Shown piece by piece: positions 7,277 through 15,504 of a stretch of DNA of 39,746 bases. The stretch's first letter is position 1. Every line of letters begins with the position of its first letter. Below the pieces are notes generated by a model that was not told the DNA's origin, ran no database searches, and was given only the letters and a program-made list of their open reading frames with translations. A program made the translations under genes and the position numbers. The DNA is from Streptomyces sp. NP160 (GTDB lineage Bacteria; Actinomycetota; Actinomycetes; Actinomycetales; Quadrisphaeraceae), in the NCBI RefSeq assembly GCF_006335115.1, contig NZ_VDMJ01000042.1:1-39746 (forward strand), written 5' to 3'.

Positions 7277-8819
7277 GGAAGCGCAGGTGCGTGACGTGGA
7301 GGTGGTCGTCGTCGGGGGTGGGCCCGCCGGGCTCGCCGCCGCGGCCGCCGCACGCCGCGCGGGGGCGCGCGTGGTGCTGCTCGAGGGCGGTGACGACGTC
7401 GGCGGGCAGTACTGGCGCCACCTGCCCGCCGAGCGCCCCGCCGCGGCCGAGAGGCGGCTTCACCACGGCTGGTCGACCTTCGCGCAGCTGCGCCGCACCC
7501 TGGCCGGCGATGACGGCTGCGAGGTGCTCACCGGAGCTTCGGTGTGGGCCGTCGAGTCCGGCGGTGAGGCGGGGTCCCTGGTGGTGCGCGTGCTCGTGAC
7601 GCCGCCCGGCCGGGCAGATGACCCTGCCCGCCGGCACCTCGCTCTGCACCCGGCCGCACTCGTCGTCGCCACCGGCGCCCACGACCTCACGCTGCCCTTC
7701 CCCGGGTGGGACCTGCCCGGCGTGGTCACCGGTGGCGCCGCGCAGGCGTTCGCGAAGTCCGAGCGGCTCGCCGTGGGGGAGCGCGTGGTGGTCGCCGGAG
7801 CCGGGCCGTTCCTCCTCCCCGTGGCCTCCTCCCTGCTGGCCACCGGCGCTCGGGTGCTCGAGGTGGCCGAGGCCGCCGGCCCCGCGCAGCTCGCCCGCGG
7901 CTGGGGCGCCCACCCGCACCGCCTGGTCGCCGGTCGCGGCGCGGGGCTCGCCGGCGCCGGGGTGCTGGCAGGCAAGACCCGTGAGCTGGCCGGGTACGTC
8001 GCCGCGCTCGCCGCCGCCCGCGTGCCCTACCGCACCGCCACCGGCGTGGTCGCCGCCCGCGGCGACGGGCGGGTCGAGGAGGTGGTCCTCGCGCGGCTCG
8101 ACGCCTCCTGGTCACCCGTCCCCGGCACCGAGCGGATCCTCGCCGCCGACGCCCTCGCCGCCAGCCACGGCTTCACGCCCCGCCTCGAGGTGGCCCTGGC
8201 CGCCGGCGCCGCGGTCGACGACCCGGGCGCCGGGTTCGTGGCCGTCGACGCCCATGGCGCCACGTCGGCCCCCGGCGTCTGGGCCGCGGGTGAGGTGACC
8301 GGCATCGGCGGCGCCGACGCCGCGCTCGTGGAGGGCGCGCTCGCCGGCCTGGCGGCGGCGGGCACCACCGAGGGCGCGGAGGTCGAGCGGCTGCTGCGCC
8401 GCCGTCGCGTGCTGCGCGCCTTCGCCGACCGGCTCGCCGCCGCCCACACTCCCCGCCCCGGGTGGCTGGCCCAGGTCACCGACGACACCGTCGTCTGCCG
8501 CTGCGAGGAGGTCACCGCCGGTCGCCTGCGCTCGGTCGCGCAGGCCACCGCCAGCGCCACCGACACTCCCGCCGGCGCGCGCTCTCTGCGCCTGACCACC
8601 CGCGCCGGGCTCGGTCCGTGCCAGGGCCGCATCTGCGGCCACGCCGTGGACGCCGTGCTCGGCTGCGGCCCACCCGCTGCACCGACCTCGTCCACGACCG
8701 CCCCCACGCGTCCGCGGGTGTCCCACCAGCGGCGGCCCCTCGCCGTCCCCGTCCGGCTCGGCGAGCTCGCCGACCTGCCACCGAAGAGCCCCACCACCCC
8801 CGAGGAGAACCCTTCATGA
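7269..8819 (+). CDS. FAD/NAD(P)-dependent oxidoreductase subunit with C-terminal BFD-like [2Fe-2S] domain (HcnB-like)
   Basis: A 516-residue pyridine-nucleotide-disulphide-oxidoreductase fold. The FAD motif VVGGGPAGLAAAAAARRAG is near the N-terminus, a second Rossmann motif (VVVAGAGPFLLPVA) sits mid-protein, and AAGEVTGIGGADAALVEG closes the FAD domain. The C-terminal part carries Cys residues at about 410, 412, 451 and 456 (CRC ... CQGRIC), the pattern of a bacterioferritin-associated-ferredoxin-like [2Fe-2S] cluster found in HcnB and similar subunits. It is taken as the electron-transfer flavoprotein subunit of the D-hydroxyproline dehydrogenase. A Pro/Thr/Arg-rich tail of ~50 residues follows the cluster. 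The stop overlaps the next start (ATGA, 8816-8819). Confidence 0.87.
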   Translation: MAEEAQVRDVEVVVVGGGPAGLAAAAAARRAGARVVLLEGGDDVGGQYWRHLPAERPAAAERRLHHGWSTFAQLRRTLAGDDGCEVLTGASVWAVESGGEAGSLVVRVLVTPPGRADDPARRHLALHPAALVVATGAHDLTLPFPGWDLPGVVTGGAAQAFAKSERLAVGERVVVAGAGPFLLPVASSLLATGARVLEVAEAAGPAQLARGWGAHPHRLVAGRGAGLAGAGVLAGKTRELAGYVAALAAARVPYRTATGVVAARGDGRVEEVVLARLDASWSPVPGTERILAADALAASHGFTPRLEVALAAGAAVDDPGAGFVAVDAHGATSAPGVWAAGEVTGIGGADAALVEGALAGLAAAGTTEGAEVERLLRRRRVLRAFADRLAAAHTPRPGWLAQVTDDTVVCRCEEVTAGRLRSVAQATASATDTPAGARSLRLTTRAGLGPCQGRICGHAVDAVLGCGPPAAPTSSTTAPTRPRVSHQRRPLAVPVRLGELADLPPKSPTTPEENPS

Positions 8820-9781
8820 GCATCGACCTGCGCGGCGTCGTCGTCGCCACCGCCCTGCCCTACCGCGAGGACCCCTCCGCGCCCGCCGGCCTCGCCGTCG
8901 ACGAGGAGCGGTTCGCCGAGCACTGCGCCTGGCTGCTCGAGAACGGCTGCCGCGGCGTGGGCCCGAACGGCTCCCTGGGGGAGTACTCCTCCCTCACCGA
9001 CGCCGAGCGCCGCCGGGCTGTGCAGGTCGCCGTCGAGACGGCCCGGACCACCAGCACCCCGTCCGGGGAGCGCGGCATCGTCGTCGCCGGTGTCCACGCC
9101 CCGGGCTGGCACCAGGCGAAGCACTGGGCGCAGGTGGCCGCCGAGGACGGCGCCGACGGCCTGCTGTGCCTGCCGCCCACCATGTACCGCTCCACGCCGG
9201 CGCAGGTGGTGGAGCACTTCGAGCAGGTCGCGAGCGTCGGCCTCCCGGTGATGGTCTACAACAACCCGTTCGACACCAAGGTCGACCTCGTGCCCTCCCT
9301 CGTGGCCGAGATCGCGCAGATCGACAACGTGGTCGCGGTCAAGGAGTTCTCCGGTGACGTGCGCCGCGCCTTCGAGATCGCTGAGCTGTGCGAGGCCGCC
9401 GGCACGCAGATCGACGTCATCGCGGGTGCCGACGACGTGCTCATGGAGCTCATGCTCGACGGCGCTGTCGGCTGGTTCGCCGGGTTCCCCAACGTCTTCC
9501 CCCGCGAGGCCGTGGAGCTCTACGACCTCATGACCTCCGGCCGCTACGCCGAGGCCCGCGAGCTGTACACGCAGCTGGTGACGCTGTTCCGGTGGGACTC
9601 CCGCACGGAGTTCGTGCAGGCCATCAAGCTGTCGATGGACGTCGTCGGCCGCTTCGGCGGTGTCTGCCGCCCGCCGCGCGGTGCGCTGTCCGCTGCGCAG
9701 GTGGCCACCATCACCGCCGAGACGGAGCGCGCCGTCGCCGCCGTCGAGCAGCTGCGCTCCCGCCGCGGCGCCGGCGTCTGA
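8816..9781 (+). CDS. DHDPS-family protein, probable 1-pyrroline-4-hydroxy-2-carboxylate deaminase
   Basis: A 321-residue (beta/alpha)8 barrel of the dihydrodipicolinate synthase / N-acetylneuraminate lyase family. The Schiff-base lysine is K176 (VVAVKEFSGD), the catalytic tyrosine Y148 (VMVYNNPFD), and the pyruvate-binding-type loop is GPNGSLGEYSSLT. Family members act on many keto acids. In hydroxyproline catabolism this one releases ammonia from 1-pyrroline-4-hydroxy-2-carboxylate and gives 2-oxoglutarate semialdehyde. The assignment rests on position between the dehydrogenase subunits and the epimerase and semialdehyde dehydrogenase. The ATG overlaps the preceding stop, with a CGAGGAG ribosome-binding site at 8801-8807. 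Confidence 0.87.
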   Translation: MSIDLRGVVVATALPYREDPSAPAGLAVDEERFAEHCAWLLENGCRGVGPNGSLGEYSSLTDAERRRAVQVAVETARTTSTPSGERGIVVAGVHAPGWHQAKHWAQVAAEDGADGLLCLPPTMYRSTPAQVVEHFEQVASVGLPVMVYNNPFDTKVDLVPSLVAEIAQIDNVVAVKEFSGDVRRAFEIAELCEAAGTQIDVIAGADDVLMELMLDGAVGWFAGFPNVFPREAVELYDLMTSGRYAEARELYTQLVTLFRWDSRTEFVQAIKLSMDVVGRFGGVCRPPRGALSAAQVATITAETERAVAAVEQLRSRRGAGV

Positions 9782-9782
9782 G

Positions 9783-10808
9783 GTGCGCGCCTCCCGCGTC
9801 TTCGCCGCGGTCGACTCCCACACCGAGGGCATGCCGACCCGGGTCATCACCGGCGGTGTCGGAGTCATCCCCGGCGCCACGATGAACGAGCGCCGCCTGC
9901 ACTTCATGGCGCACATGGACGGGATGCGCCAGCTGCTCGTCAACGAGCCGCGGGGGCACGCCGCCATGAGCGGCGCGATCCTCCAGCCGCCGACCCGGCC
10001 CGACGCCGACTGGGGCGTCCTCTACATCGAGGTCTCCGGCTGCCTGCCGATGTGCGGGCACGGCACCATCGGCGTGGCCACCGTGCTGGTGGAGACCGGC
10101 ATGGTGGCGGTCACCGAGCCCGAGACGCTGATCCGCCTCGACACCCCCGCGGGCCTCGTGGTGGCGCGGGTGGCGGTGCGCGACGGCCACGCCGACGGGG
10201 TCACCCTGGAGAACGTCCCGGCGTACTGCGAGCGGCTCGACCAGGTGCTCCACGTCCCCGGCTTCCCCGGCGGCGCCCGCGACGTGCCGTACTCGCTGGC
10301 CTTCGGCGGCAACTTCTACGCGATGGTCGAGCTCGAGGCCGTCGGGCTGCCCTTCGAGAGGGCCCACCAGCACGAGATCGCCACCGCCGGGTTGGCGGTC
10401 ATGGAGGCGCTCAACACGACCGCGCCCCCGCACCACCCGACGATCGACGGCGTCGACCACTGCCACCACGTCGAGTTCATCGCCCCCGGCTCGGACGCCC
10501 GCCTGTCGCGGCACGCCATGGCCATCCACCCGGGCTGGTTCGACAGGTCGCCGTGCGGCACGGGCACGTCCGCGCGGATGGCCGAGCTGTGGGCGCGCGG
10601 CGAGCTGGCGCTCGACCAGGACTTCGTCAACGAGTCCTTCATCGGCTCCCGCTTCACCGGCCGGCTCGTGGCCGAGACGACGGTGGGGGAGGGTGAGGAG
10701 CAGCGGGCCGCCGTCGTCCCCACCATCACCGGTCGCGCCTGGGTGACGGGGATGGGGCAGTACCTGCTCGACCCCACCGACCCGTTCCCGACCGGCTTCA
10801 CCTTCTGA
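9783..10808 (+). CDS. 4-hydroxyproline 2-epimerase (proline racemase superfamily)
   Basis: A 341-residue proline-racemase-superfamily protein. Both catalytic cysteines are present: C91 in LPMCGHGT and C258 in SPCGTGTSA. Two cysteines mean a racemase/epimerase rather than a trans-3-hydroxyproline dehydratase, where the first is Thr. The family inverts the alpha-carbon by a two-base mechanism without a cofactor; here trans-4-hydroxy-L-proline would become cis-4-hydroxy-D-proline, the substrate of the upstream dehydrogenase. The GTG at 9783 follows the deaminase stop by one base, and the conserved start VFAAVDSHTEGMPTRV fits this N-terminus. Proline racemase is the alternative, but the operon argues for the epimerase. 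Confidence 0.9.
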   Translation: MRASRVFAAVDSHTEGMPTRVITGGVGVIPGATMNERRLHFMAHMDGMRQLLVNEPRGHAAMSGAILQPPTRPDADWGVLYIEVSGCLPMCGHGTIGVATVLVETGMVAVTEPETLIRLDTPAGLVVARVAVRDGHADGVTLENVPAYCERLDQVLHVPGFPGGARDVPYSLAFGGNFYAMVELEAVGLPFERAHQHEIATAGLAVMEALNTTAPPHHPTIDGVDHCHHVEFIAPGSDARLSRHAMAIHPGWFDRSPCGTGTSARMAELWARGELALDQDFVNESFIGSRFTGRLVAETTVGEGEEQRAAVVPTITGRAWVTGMGQYLLDPTDPFPTGFTF

Positions 10809-10848
10809 CCCGCCCACCGAGCAGCTGACGTCCGAGGAGCACCGCACC

Positions 10849-12429
10849 GTGAGCACCACACCCGTCCCCCGCAGCGTCGACGACGTCGCGGCCCGGGCCG
10901 CCGCCGCCGCACCGGCGCTGGCGGCGACGCCCCCGGCGCAGCTGGCCGCCGGGCTGCGGGCCGCGGCCGCGGCGCTGCGCTCAGACGCCGACCGCCTCGT
11001 GGTCCTCGCGGCGCGGGAGACCGGCCTCGCCCCAGCGCCGCGGCTGCGCGGGGAGCTGGAGCGCACTGCGGTGCAGCTGGAGCTCTTCAGCGAGGTGGCC
11101 CTCGACGGGTCCCACCTCGACGTCCGCATCGACGAGGCCGACCCGGACTTCCGCCCCGTGCCGCGCCCCGACCTGCGCCGCATGCTCGTGCCGCTCGGCC
11201 CGGTGCTCGTCTTCGCGGCGAGCAACTTCCCGTTCGCCTTCTCCGTGGCCGGCGGCGACACCGCCGCCGCGCTGGCCGCCGGCTGTCCGGTGGTGGTCAA
11301 GGCGCACCCGGGGCACCCCCAGCTGTCCGTCGCCGTCGGCGAGGTGGTCCGCGCCGCGCTCGAGGGCGCCGGACTGCCGGCCGACGCGCTGCAGGTGGCC
11401 GGGGTCCCCGGCGTCGACGCCGCCGACGACGCCGCGGTCGCGGCCGGCGTGGCGCTGCTGCGCGACGAGCGCATCGCCGCGGCGTCCTTCACCGGGTCCC
11501 AGCGCGCCGGGCGGCACCTCGCCGACGTCGCCGCCGCCCGCCGCCGGCCGATCCCCTTCTACGGCGAGCTGGGCTCCACCAACCCCGTGGTCGTCACCGA
11601 GGGCGCCCTGGCGGCGGCCACGGCGGACGGGGGCGACGGCTTCGCCGCCGCCTACGCCGCCAGCGCCACCGGCTCCGCGGGCCAGCTGTGCACGCAGCCC
11701 GGTTTCGTCTTCGTGCCCAGAGGTGCGCTCGACGCCGACGGCGGCGCGCTGCGCGACGCGCTGGAGCGGGCGTTCTCCGCCGTGGCCGAGCACCGGCTGC
11801 TGCACCCCGGCATCGCCGCCGGGTACGCCGCGCGCCGCACGGAGGTCCTCGGCAGCGACGGCGTCGACGTCGTCGTCGAGGGCGGGGTGCGCACCGACGA
11901 CGACGGCGGCGCGTGGGCCACCCCGACGCTCGTGCGGACCACCCTGCAAGCCCTGCTCGCCGGCGGCCACGACCTGCGCGACGAGGCGTTCGGCCCGCTG
12001 TCGGTGCTGGTCGAGCACCCGGGCGTGGATGCGCTGGCCGCCGCCGTGCCCGACCTCTACGAGGGGGAGCTGACGGCCGGGCTGCACGTCACCCCCGACG
12101 AGGCGGGGCGGCCCGAGGTGGCGCGGCTCGTGGCCGCGCTGAGCGGCGTGGCCGGGAGGGTGCTCTTCAACGGCTGGCCGACGGGTGTGTCGGTCACACC
12201 GGCGATGCAGCACGGCGGCCCCTACCCCGCCACCACCGACGCCGGGCGCACCACCTCGGTGGGCACCGCTGCGGTGGCGCGCTTCCTGCGGCCGGTGGCC
12301 TTCCAGGACGCGCCCCAGGCCGTGCTGCCGCCCGCACTGCGCGACGACGACCCGTGGGGCGTGCCCCGCACCGTCTCGCGGGCGGGGGAGTCGGCCCGGT
12401 GGGGAGCCTCGGAGGCGACGGGGAGCTGA
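10849..12429 (+). CDS. 2-oxoglutarate semialdehyde dehydrogenase (ALDH superfamily)
   Basis: A 526-residue NAD(P)-dependent aldehyde dehydrogenase. The general base is E240 (ELGSTNPVVV) and the nucleophile C281 (GSAGQLCTQPG). These motifs, and the N-terminal helix region with its early Asn in FAASNFPFAFSVAGGDTA, are typical of the ketoglutarate-semialdehyde branch. It oxidises 2-oxoglutarate semialdehyde to 2-oxoglutarate, the last step of hydroxyproline breakdown. A GAGGAG ribosome-binding site (10834-10839) lies 9 nt before the GTG. It is separated from the epimerase by 40 nt and is the last gene of the operon; a strong hairpin follows. Confidence 0.9.
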   Translation: MSTTPVPRSVDDVAARAAAAAPALAATPPAQLAAGLRAAAAALRSDADRLVVLAARETGLAPAPRLRGELERTAVQLELFSEVALDGSHLDVRIDEADPDFRPVPRPDLRRMLVPLGPVLVFAASNFPFAFSVAGGDTAAALAAGCPVVVKAHPGHPQLSVAVGEVVRAALEGAGLPADALQVAGVPGVDAADDAAVAAGVALLRDERIAAASFTGSQRAGRHLADVAAARRRPIPFYGELGSTNPVVVTEGALAAATADGGDGFAAAYAASATGSAGQLCTQPGFVFVPRGALDADGGALRDALERAFSAVAEHRLLHPGIAAGYAARRTEVLGSDGVDVVVEGGVRTDDDGGAWATPTLVRTTLQALLAGGHDLRDEAFGPLSVLVEHPGVDALAAAVPDLYEGELTAGLHVTPDEAGRPEVARLVAALSGVAGRVLFNGWPTGVSVTPAMQHGGPYPATTDAGRTTSVGTAAVARFLRPVAFQDAPQAVLPPALRDDDPWGVPRTVSRAGESARWGASEATGS

Positions 12430-12437
12430 CGCCGTCA

Positions 12438-12480
12438 CCGGGGCGGTCGGCTGCTGGCCCGCAGAAGCCCACCGCCCCGG
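12438..12480. terminator. Hairpin between convergent genes, probable bidirectional terminator
   Basis: CCGGGGCGGT (12438-12447) and its exact complement ACCGCCCCGG (12471-12480) form a 10-bp GC-only-but-two stem with a 23-nt loop. It sits in the 57-nt gap between the semialdehyde dehydrogenase (ending 12429) and the leftward amidohydrolase (ending 12487). No U-tract is visible, which is common in actinobacteria. Confidence 0.6.
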
Positions 12481-12486
12481 GGCACC

Positions 12487-13719
12487 TCAGGCGACGGCGC
12501 CTGACAGCACCACGGTCCGCCCGCTCGGCGGACCCCACAGCACGTCGGGCCGCGCGAACGGGTCACCGTCGACGACCAGCAGGTCGGCGGCGGAGCCCTC
12601 GCGCACCCGGCCGAGGTCGGGGCGCTGGAGTATTTCGGCGTTCACCGACGTCGCCGAGCGCAGTCCCTGCAGCGGGCCGAGCACGTCGAGCTGCAGCCGC
12701 AGGCAGCTCAGCTGCTCGTCCTCCAGCGGCCCCATGAGGTCGGACCCGAAGCCCACCGGCACGCCCGCGGCCTGCGCCAGCGCCACCGCGTCACGGCCCG
12801 CGGCGAGCACCTCGGTGTTCTTGGCCTGGGAGACCGCGCTCATGCCGAGGTCGGCGCCCCGACGGGCCATGGCCTCGTAGCAGCCGAGGGTGGCCACGAG
12901 CACGGCACCGCGCTCGGCCATGAGGGAGGCGGTGGCGGCGTCGAGGAGGTTGCCGTGCTCGATGCTGCGCACTCCCGCGTCGACAGCGTGGGCGATCGCC
13001 TCGGGGGAGTAGGCGTGCGCTGCCACGTACGAGCCCCGCCGGGCCGCCTCGTCGACCACGGCCCGCAGCTCCTCGGAGGAGTACTGCGGCACGCGGATGG
13101 GGTCGGTCTCGGAGACCACCCCGCCGGACGCCATGACCTTGATGGCGTGCGCCCCGTCGTGGAAGCGCTCGCGCACGGCCCGGCGCAGGGCGTCGACGCC
13201 GTCGACCACCTCGCACAGGTGGCTGTTGCAGCCGCACAGCTCCTCGCCGCGGCCGCGCACCTCCCCGTGCCCGCCGGTCTGCGAGAGCGCTGCGCCGGTG
13301 TAGAGGTAGCGCGGGCCGACGACGAGCCCCTCCTGCAGGGCCCGGGCGAGCCCGGCGTCACCCCCGGCGACGTCGCGCACGGTGGTGAAGCCGCGCGCGA
13401 GCGCGGCCTCCAGGCGGCGCGCCGCACCGAGGGCCACGTAGCTCAGCGGCCACGACTCGATGTCGCGCGGCGACAGGGCCGCGGCGTAGGCGTGGCAGTG
13501 GGCGTCGATGAGGCCCGGCAGCACCGTCCGTCCGCCGGCCTCCAGCACGCGGCCGCCGGCCTCGCGGACCCGGGCCACCGCCGCGTCGGAGGCGTTGCCG
13601 GGGTCGACCACCCCGGTGACGCGCCCGCTCTCGCAGACCACGGTCGCGGGGACCGCGCTGTCGGACTCGCCGTCCCAGACGTCCGCGCCCACGACGACCA
13701 GCGGGACGGCGGGGCTCAC
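12487..13719 (-). CDS. Metal-dependent amidohydrolase, imidazolonepropionase-like
   Basis: A 410-residue amidohydrolase-superfamily enzyme. Metal ligands are visible in order: H74-x-H76 (DAHCHAY), the bridging Lys region (AIKVMASGG), His in AAHAYS, His in SIEHGN and Asp in GFGSDLMG. The composite beta domain appears at both ends. It resembles the imidazolonepropionase/prolidase-like branch, which hydrolyses cyclic amides or the C-N bonds of peptides. Its start overlaps the hyuB1 stop by 4 nt (13716-13719), so it is the third gene of the hyuA1-hyuB1 operon. It probably acts on the ring-opened or ring-closed form of the same substrate. Exact reaction unknown. Confidence 0.85.
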   Translation of the reverse strand: MSPAVPLVVVGADVWDGESDSAVPATVVCESGRVTGVVDPGNASDAAVARVREAGGRVLEAGGRTVLPGLIDAHCHAYAAALSPRDIESWPLSYVALGAARRLEAALARGFTTVRDVAGGDAGLARALQEGLVVGPRYLYTGAALSQTGGHGEVRGRGEELCGCNSHLCEVVDGVDALRRAVRERFHDGAHAIKVMASGGVVSETDPIRVPQYSSEELRAVVDEAARRGSYVAAHAYSPEAIAHAVDAGVRSIEHGNLLDAATASLMAERGAVLVATLGCYEAMARRGADLGMSAVSQAKNTEVLAAGRDAVALAQAAGVPVGFGSDLMGPLEDEQLSCLRLQLDVLGPLQGLRSATSVNAEILQRPDLGRVREGSAADLLVVDGDPFARPDVLWGPPSGRTVVLSGAVA

Positions 13720-15488
13720 GCCGGCACCCGCGACGCCCGCTCGGCCGCAGTGGCCGCCTCGTCGACGGTGCCGTCGGCGGAGACCACCACGCCGTAGTCG
13801 CGCAGCGCCGCACCCACGGAGACGAACTCGTTGCGCACGTCGCGGCCGACGGCGGCGGGCTCGCGCAGCAGCGGGTCGCCGTACCCGCCGCCGCCACCGG
13901 TGGCGTTGACGAGCACGTCACCGGCCTGGAGGTGGTTGTACGACCCGCCCTGCACGACCTCCCGGTCGGTCCCGGGGTTGAGGAACACCTGGTTGTTCAC
14001 GCCCGGCAGGCCGCCCGCCACCGGCCACGGCCGGGTACGGGTCTTGTAGACCAGGCAGATGCCGGTGGACGGCCCGGTGAACCGGTAGCTGCGGGCCACC
14101 CCCACGCCGCCGCGGTGGCGCCCAGGGCCGCCGGTGTCGGGCCGGTAGCCGTAGGAGTCGATGACCATGGACGACTTCGTCTCCAGCACCTCCACCGGGT
14201 TGTTGCGGCACCCCGGCTCCGACAGGTGCATGATCCCGTCCTCGCCGTCGCCCCCGGCGTGCCCGCCGAAGCCGACGGCTTCGTTGGTCGCCTCCAGCCA
14301 CGGCTCGCCGGTGCGCGGGTGCGTGCCCAGGCCCATCATCGAGCAGACGTCACCGCCGGAGGAGGCGGGCACCCGGTCGGGCATGCCCTGGGCGAGGGCC
14401 TTGAGCACCACCTCGCCGCCGATGAGCGCGGTCCACAGCGTGAACGTGGGCATCGGGTGCACGGCGTGCATCACCGACCCGGGCTCGGTGACGATCCGCA
14501 GCGGTGCGAAGTTGCCCGCCACGACGGGCGTGTCCGGCGTCGTCATGGCCTTGAACACCAGCGAGCAGAACGCCTCGGTCTGCCCCACGGGCAGGTTGAT
14601 GGGACCGCGCACCCCCGTCTCCGAGCCGGTCCAGTCGATGACGAACTCGTCGTCAGTGATGGTCACCGTGCAGTTCATCTTGATGAGGCGGTCGAGGTCG
14701 ATGCCGTCGTTGTCGACGAAGTCGTGGGCGGTCCAGGTGCCCTTCGGCAGATCCGCCAGCGCCAGGCGGGCCAGCTTCTCCCCGTGCTCGTTGATCGCCC
14801 GCATCGCCGCCCGCACGGTCGTCATGCCGTACTTCGCGACGAGCTCCTGCATCCGCCGCCGGCCCGTGACGCAGGCCGACACCTGCGCCTGGATGTCGCC
14901 GATGGTCCGCTCGGGCATCCGGGAGTTGAACCTGATGATGTTGAAGACGTCGTCGTTCTGCCGGCCCTCGACGTACAGCCGCGTGGCGGGGAAGAAGATC
15001 CCCTCCTGCGAGGCGTCGGTGGAGTCGAGGACGTAGCCCGGGTCCTTCTGCTTGAGGTCGAGCACGTGGATGCGGCAGGAGGCGAAGCCCACCAGCTGCT
15101 CAGCGCCGTCCTCGTCGTCGGCGTGGATCGGGGCGAACACCAGGGGGTCGAGCGTGTGCGCGCTCGACCAGTACGGGTAGTTGAGGATGAAGACGTCACC
15201 CGGCTTCATGGCGTCCGCGCCGAGGAACTCCACAGCCCGCTTGATGCCGTGGTCGTTGCCGCGGGTGAACACGGCGATGCCGGGGGCGTCGGCGACGACG
15301 TCGCCCGTGGCGTCGTGCAGGCCGATGCCGTAGTCGTGGATCTCGTAGACCACGGTGTTGTAGGCGGTCCGGCACAGGTTGCGGGCCATCTCCTCGGCGC
15401 TCGCCAGCAGGCCGTGGCGGATGACCTCGGTGGTGATCGCGTCCGTCGTGCTGCTCGTGCTGCTCGTGCTGCTCGTGCTGGTGCTCAT
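13716..15488 (-). CDS. Hydantoinase B / oxoprolinase family protein (HyuB1)
   Basis: A 590-residue hydantoinase-B-family subunit. Conserved blocks are MARNLCRTAYNTVVYEIHDYG near the N-terminus, GDVFILNYPYWSSAHTLDP, FVIDWTGSE, and GGGGGYGDPLLR near the end. With HyuA it forms ATP-dependent ring-opening enzymes (N-methylhydantoinase, 5-oxoprolinase and related carboxylases). The first ~17 residues are a Ser/Thr-only tail encoded by tandem 9-bp repeats right after the start codon; the family fold begins only at about residue 18 (DAITTEVIRHGL). GGAGG in the 16-nt gap to hyuA1 gives a clear ribosome-binding site. Substrate unknown. Confidence 0.88.
   Translation of the reverse strand: MSTSTSSTSSTSSTTDAITTEVIRHGLLASAEEMARNLCRTAYNTVVYEIHDYGIGLHDATGDVVADAPGIAVFTRGNDHGIKRAVEFLGADAMKPGDVFILNYPYWSSAHTLDPLVFAPIHADDEDGAEQLVGFASCRIHVLDLKQKDPGYVLDSTDASQEGIFFPATRLYVEGRQNDDVFNIIRFNSRMPERTIGDIQAQVSACVTGRRRMQELVAKYGMTTVRAAMRAINEHGEKLARLALADLPKGTWTAHDFVDNDGIDLDRLIKMNCTVTITDDEFVIDWTGSETGVRGPINLPVGQTEAFCSLVFKAMTTPDTPVVAGNFAPLRIVTEPGSVMHAVHPMPTFTLWTALIGGEVVLKALAQGMPDRVPASSGGDVCSMMGLGTHPRTGEPWLEATNEAVGFGGHAGGDGEDGIMHLSEPGCRNNPVEVLETKSSMVIDSYGYRPDTGGPGRHRGGVGVARSYRFTGPSTGICLVYKTRTRPWPVAGGLPGVNNQVFLNPGTDREVVQGGSYNHLQAGDVLVNATGGGGGYGDPLLREPAAVGRDVRNEFVSVGAALRDYGVVVSADGTVDEAATAAERASRVPA
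15447..15482. repeat. 9-bp tandem repeat at the 5' end of hyuB1
   Basis: CGTGCTGCT is repeated three times (15447-15455, 15456-15464, 15465-15473), followed by a one-base variant (15474-15482). It lies inside the hyuB1 reading frame 6 bp from the start codon and encodes repeated Ser-Ser-Thr. A change in copy number would keep the frame. Confidence 0.85.
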
Positions 15489-15504
15489 GGGGTGCCTCCG
15501 GGTC

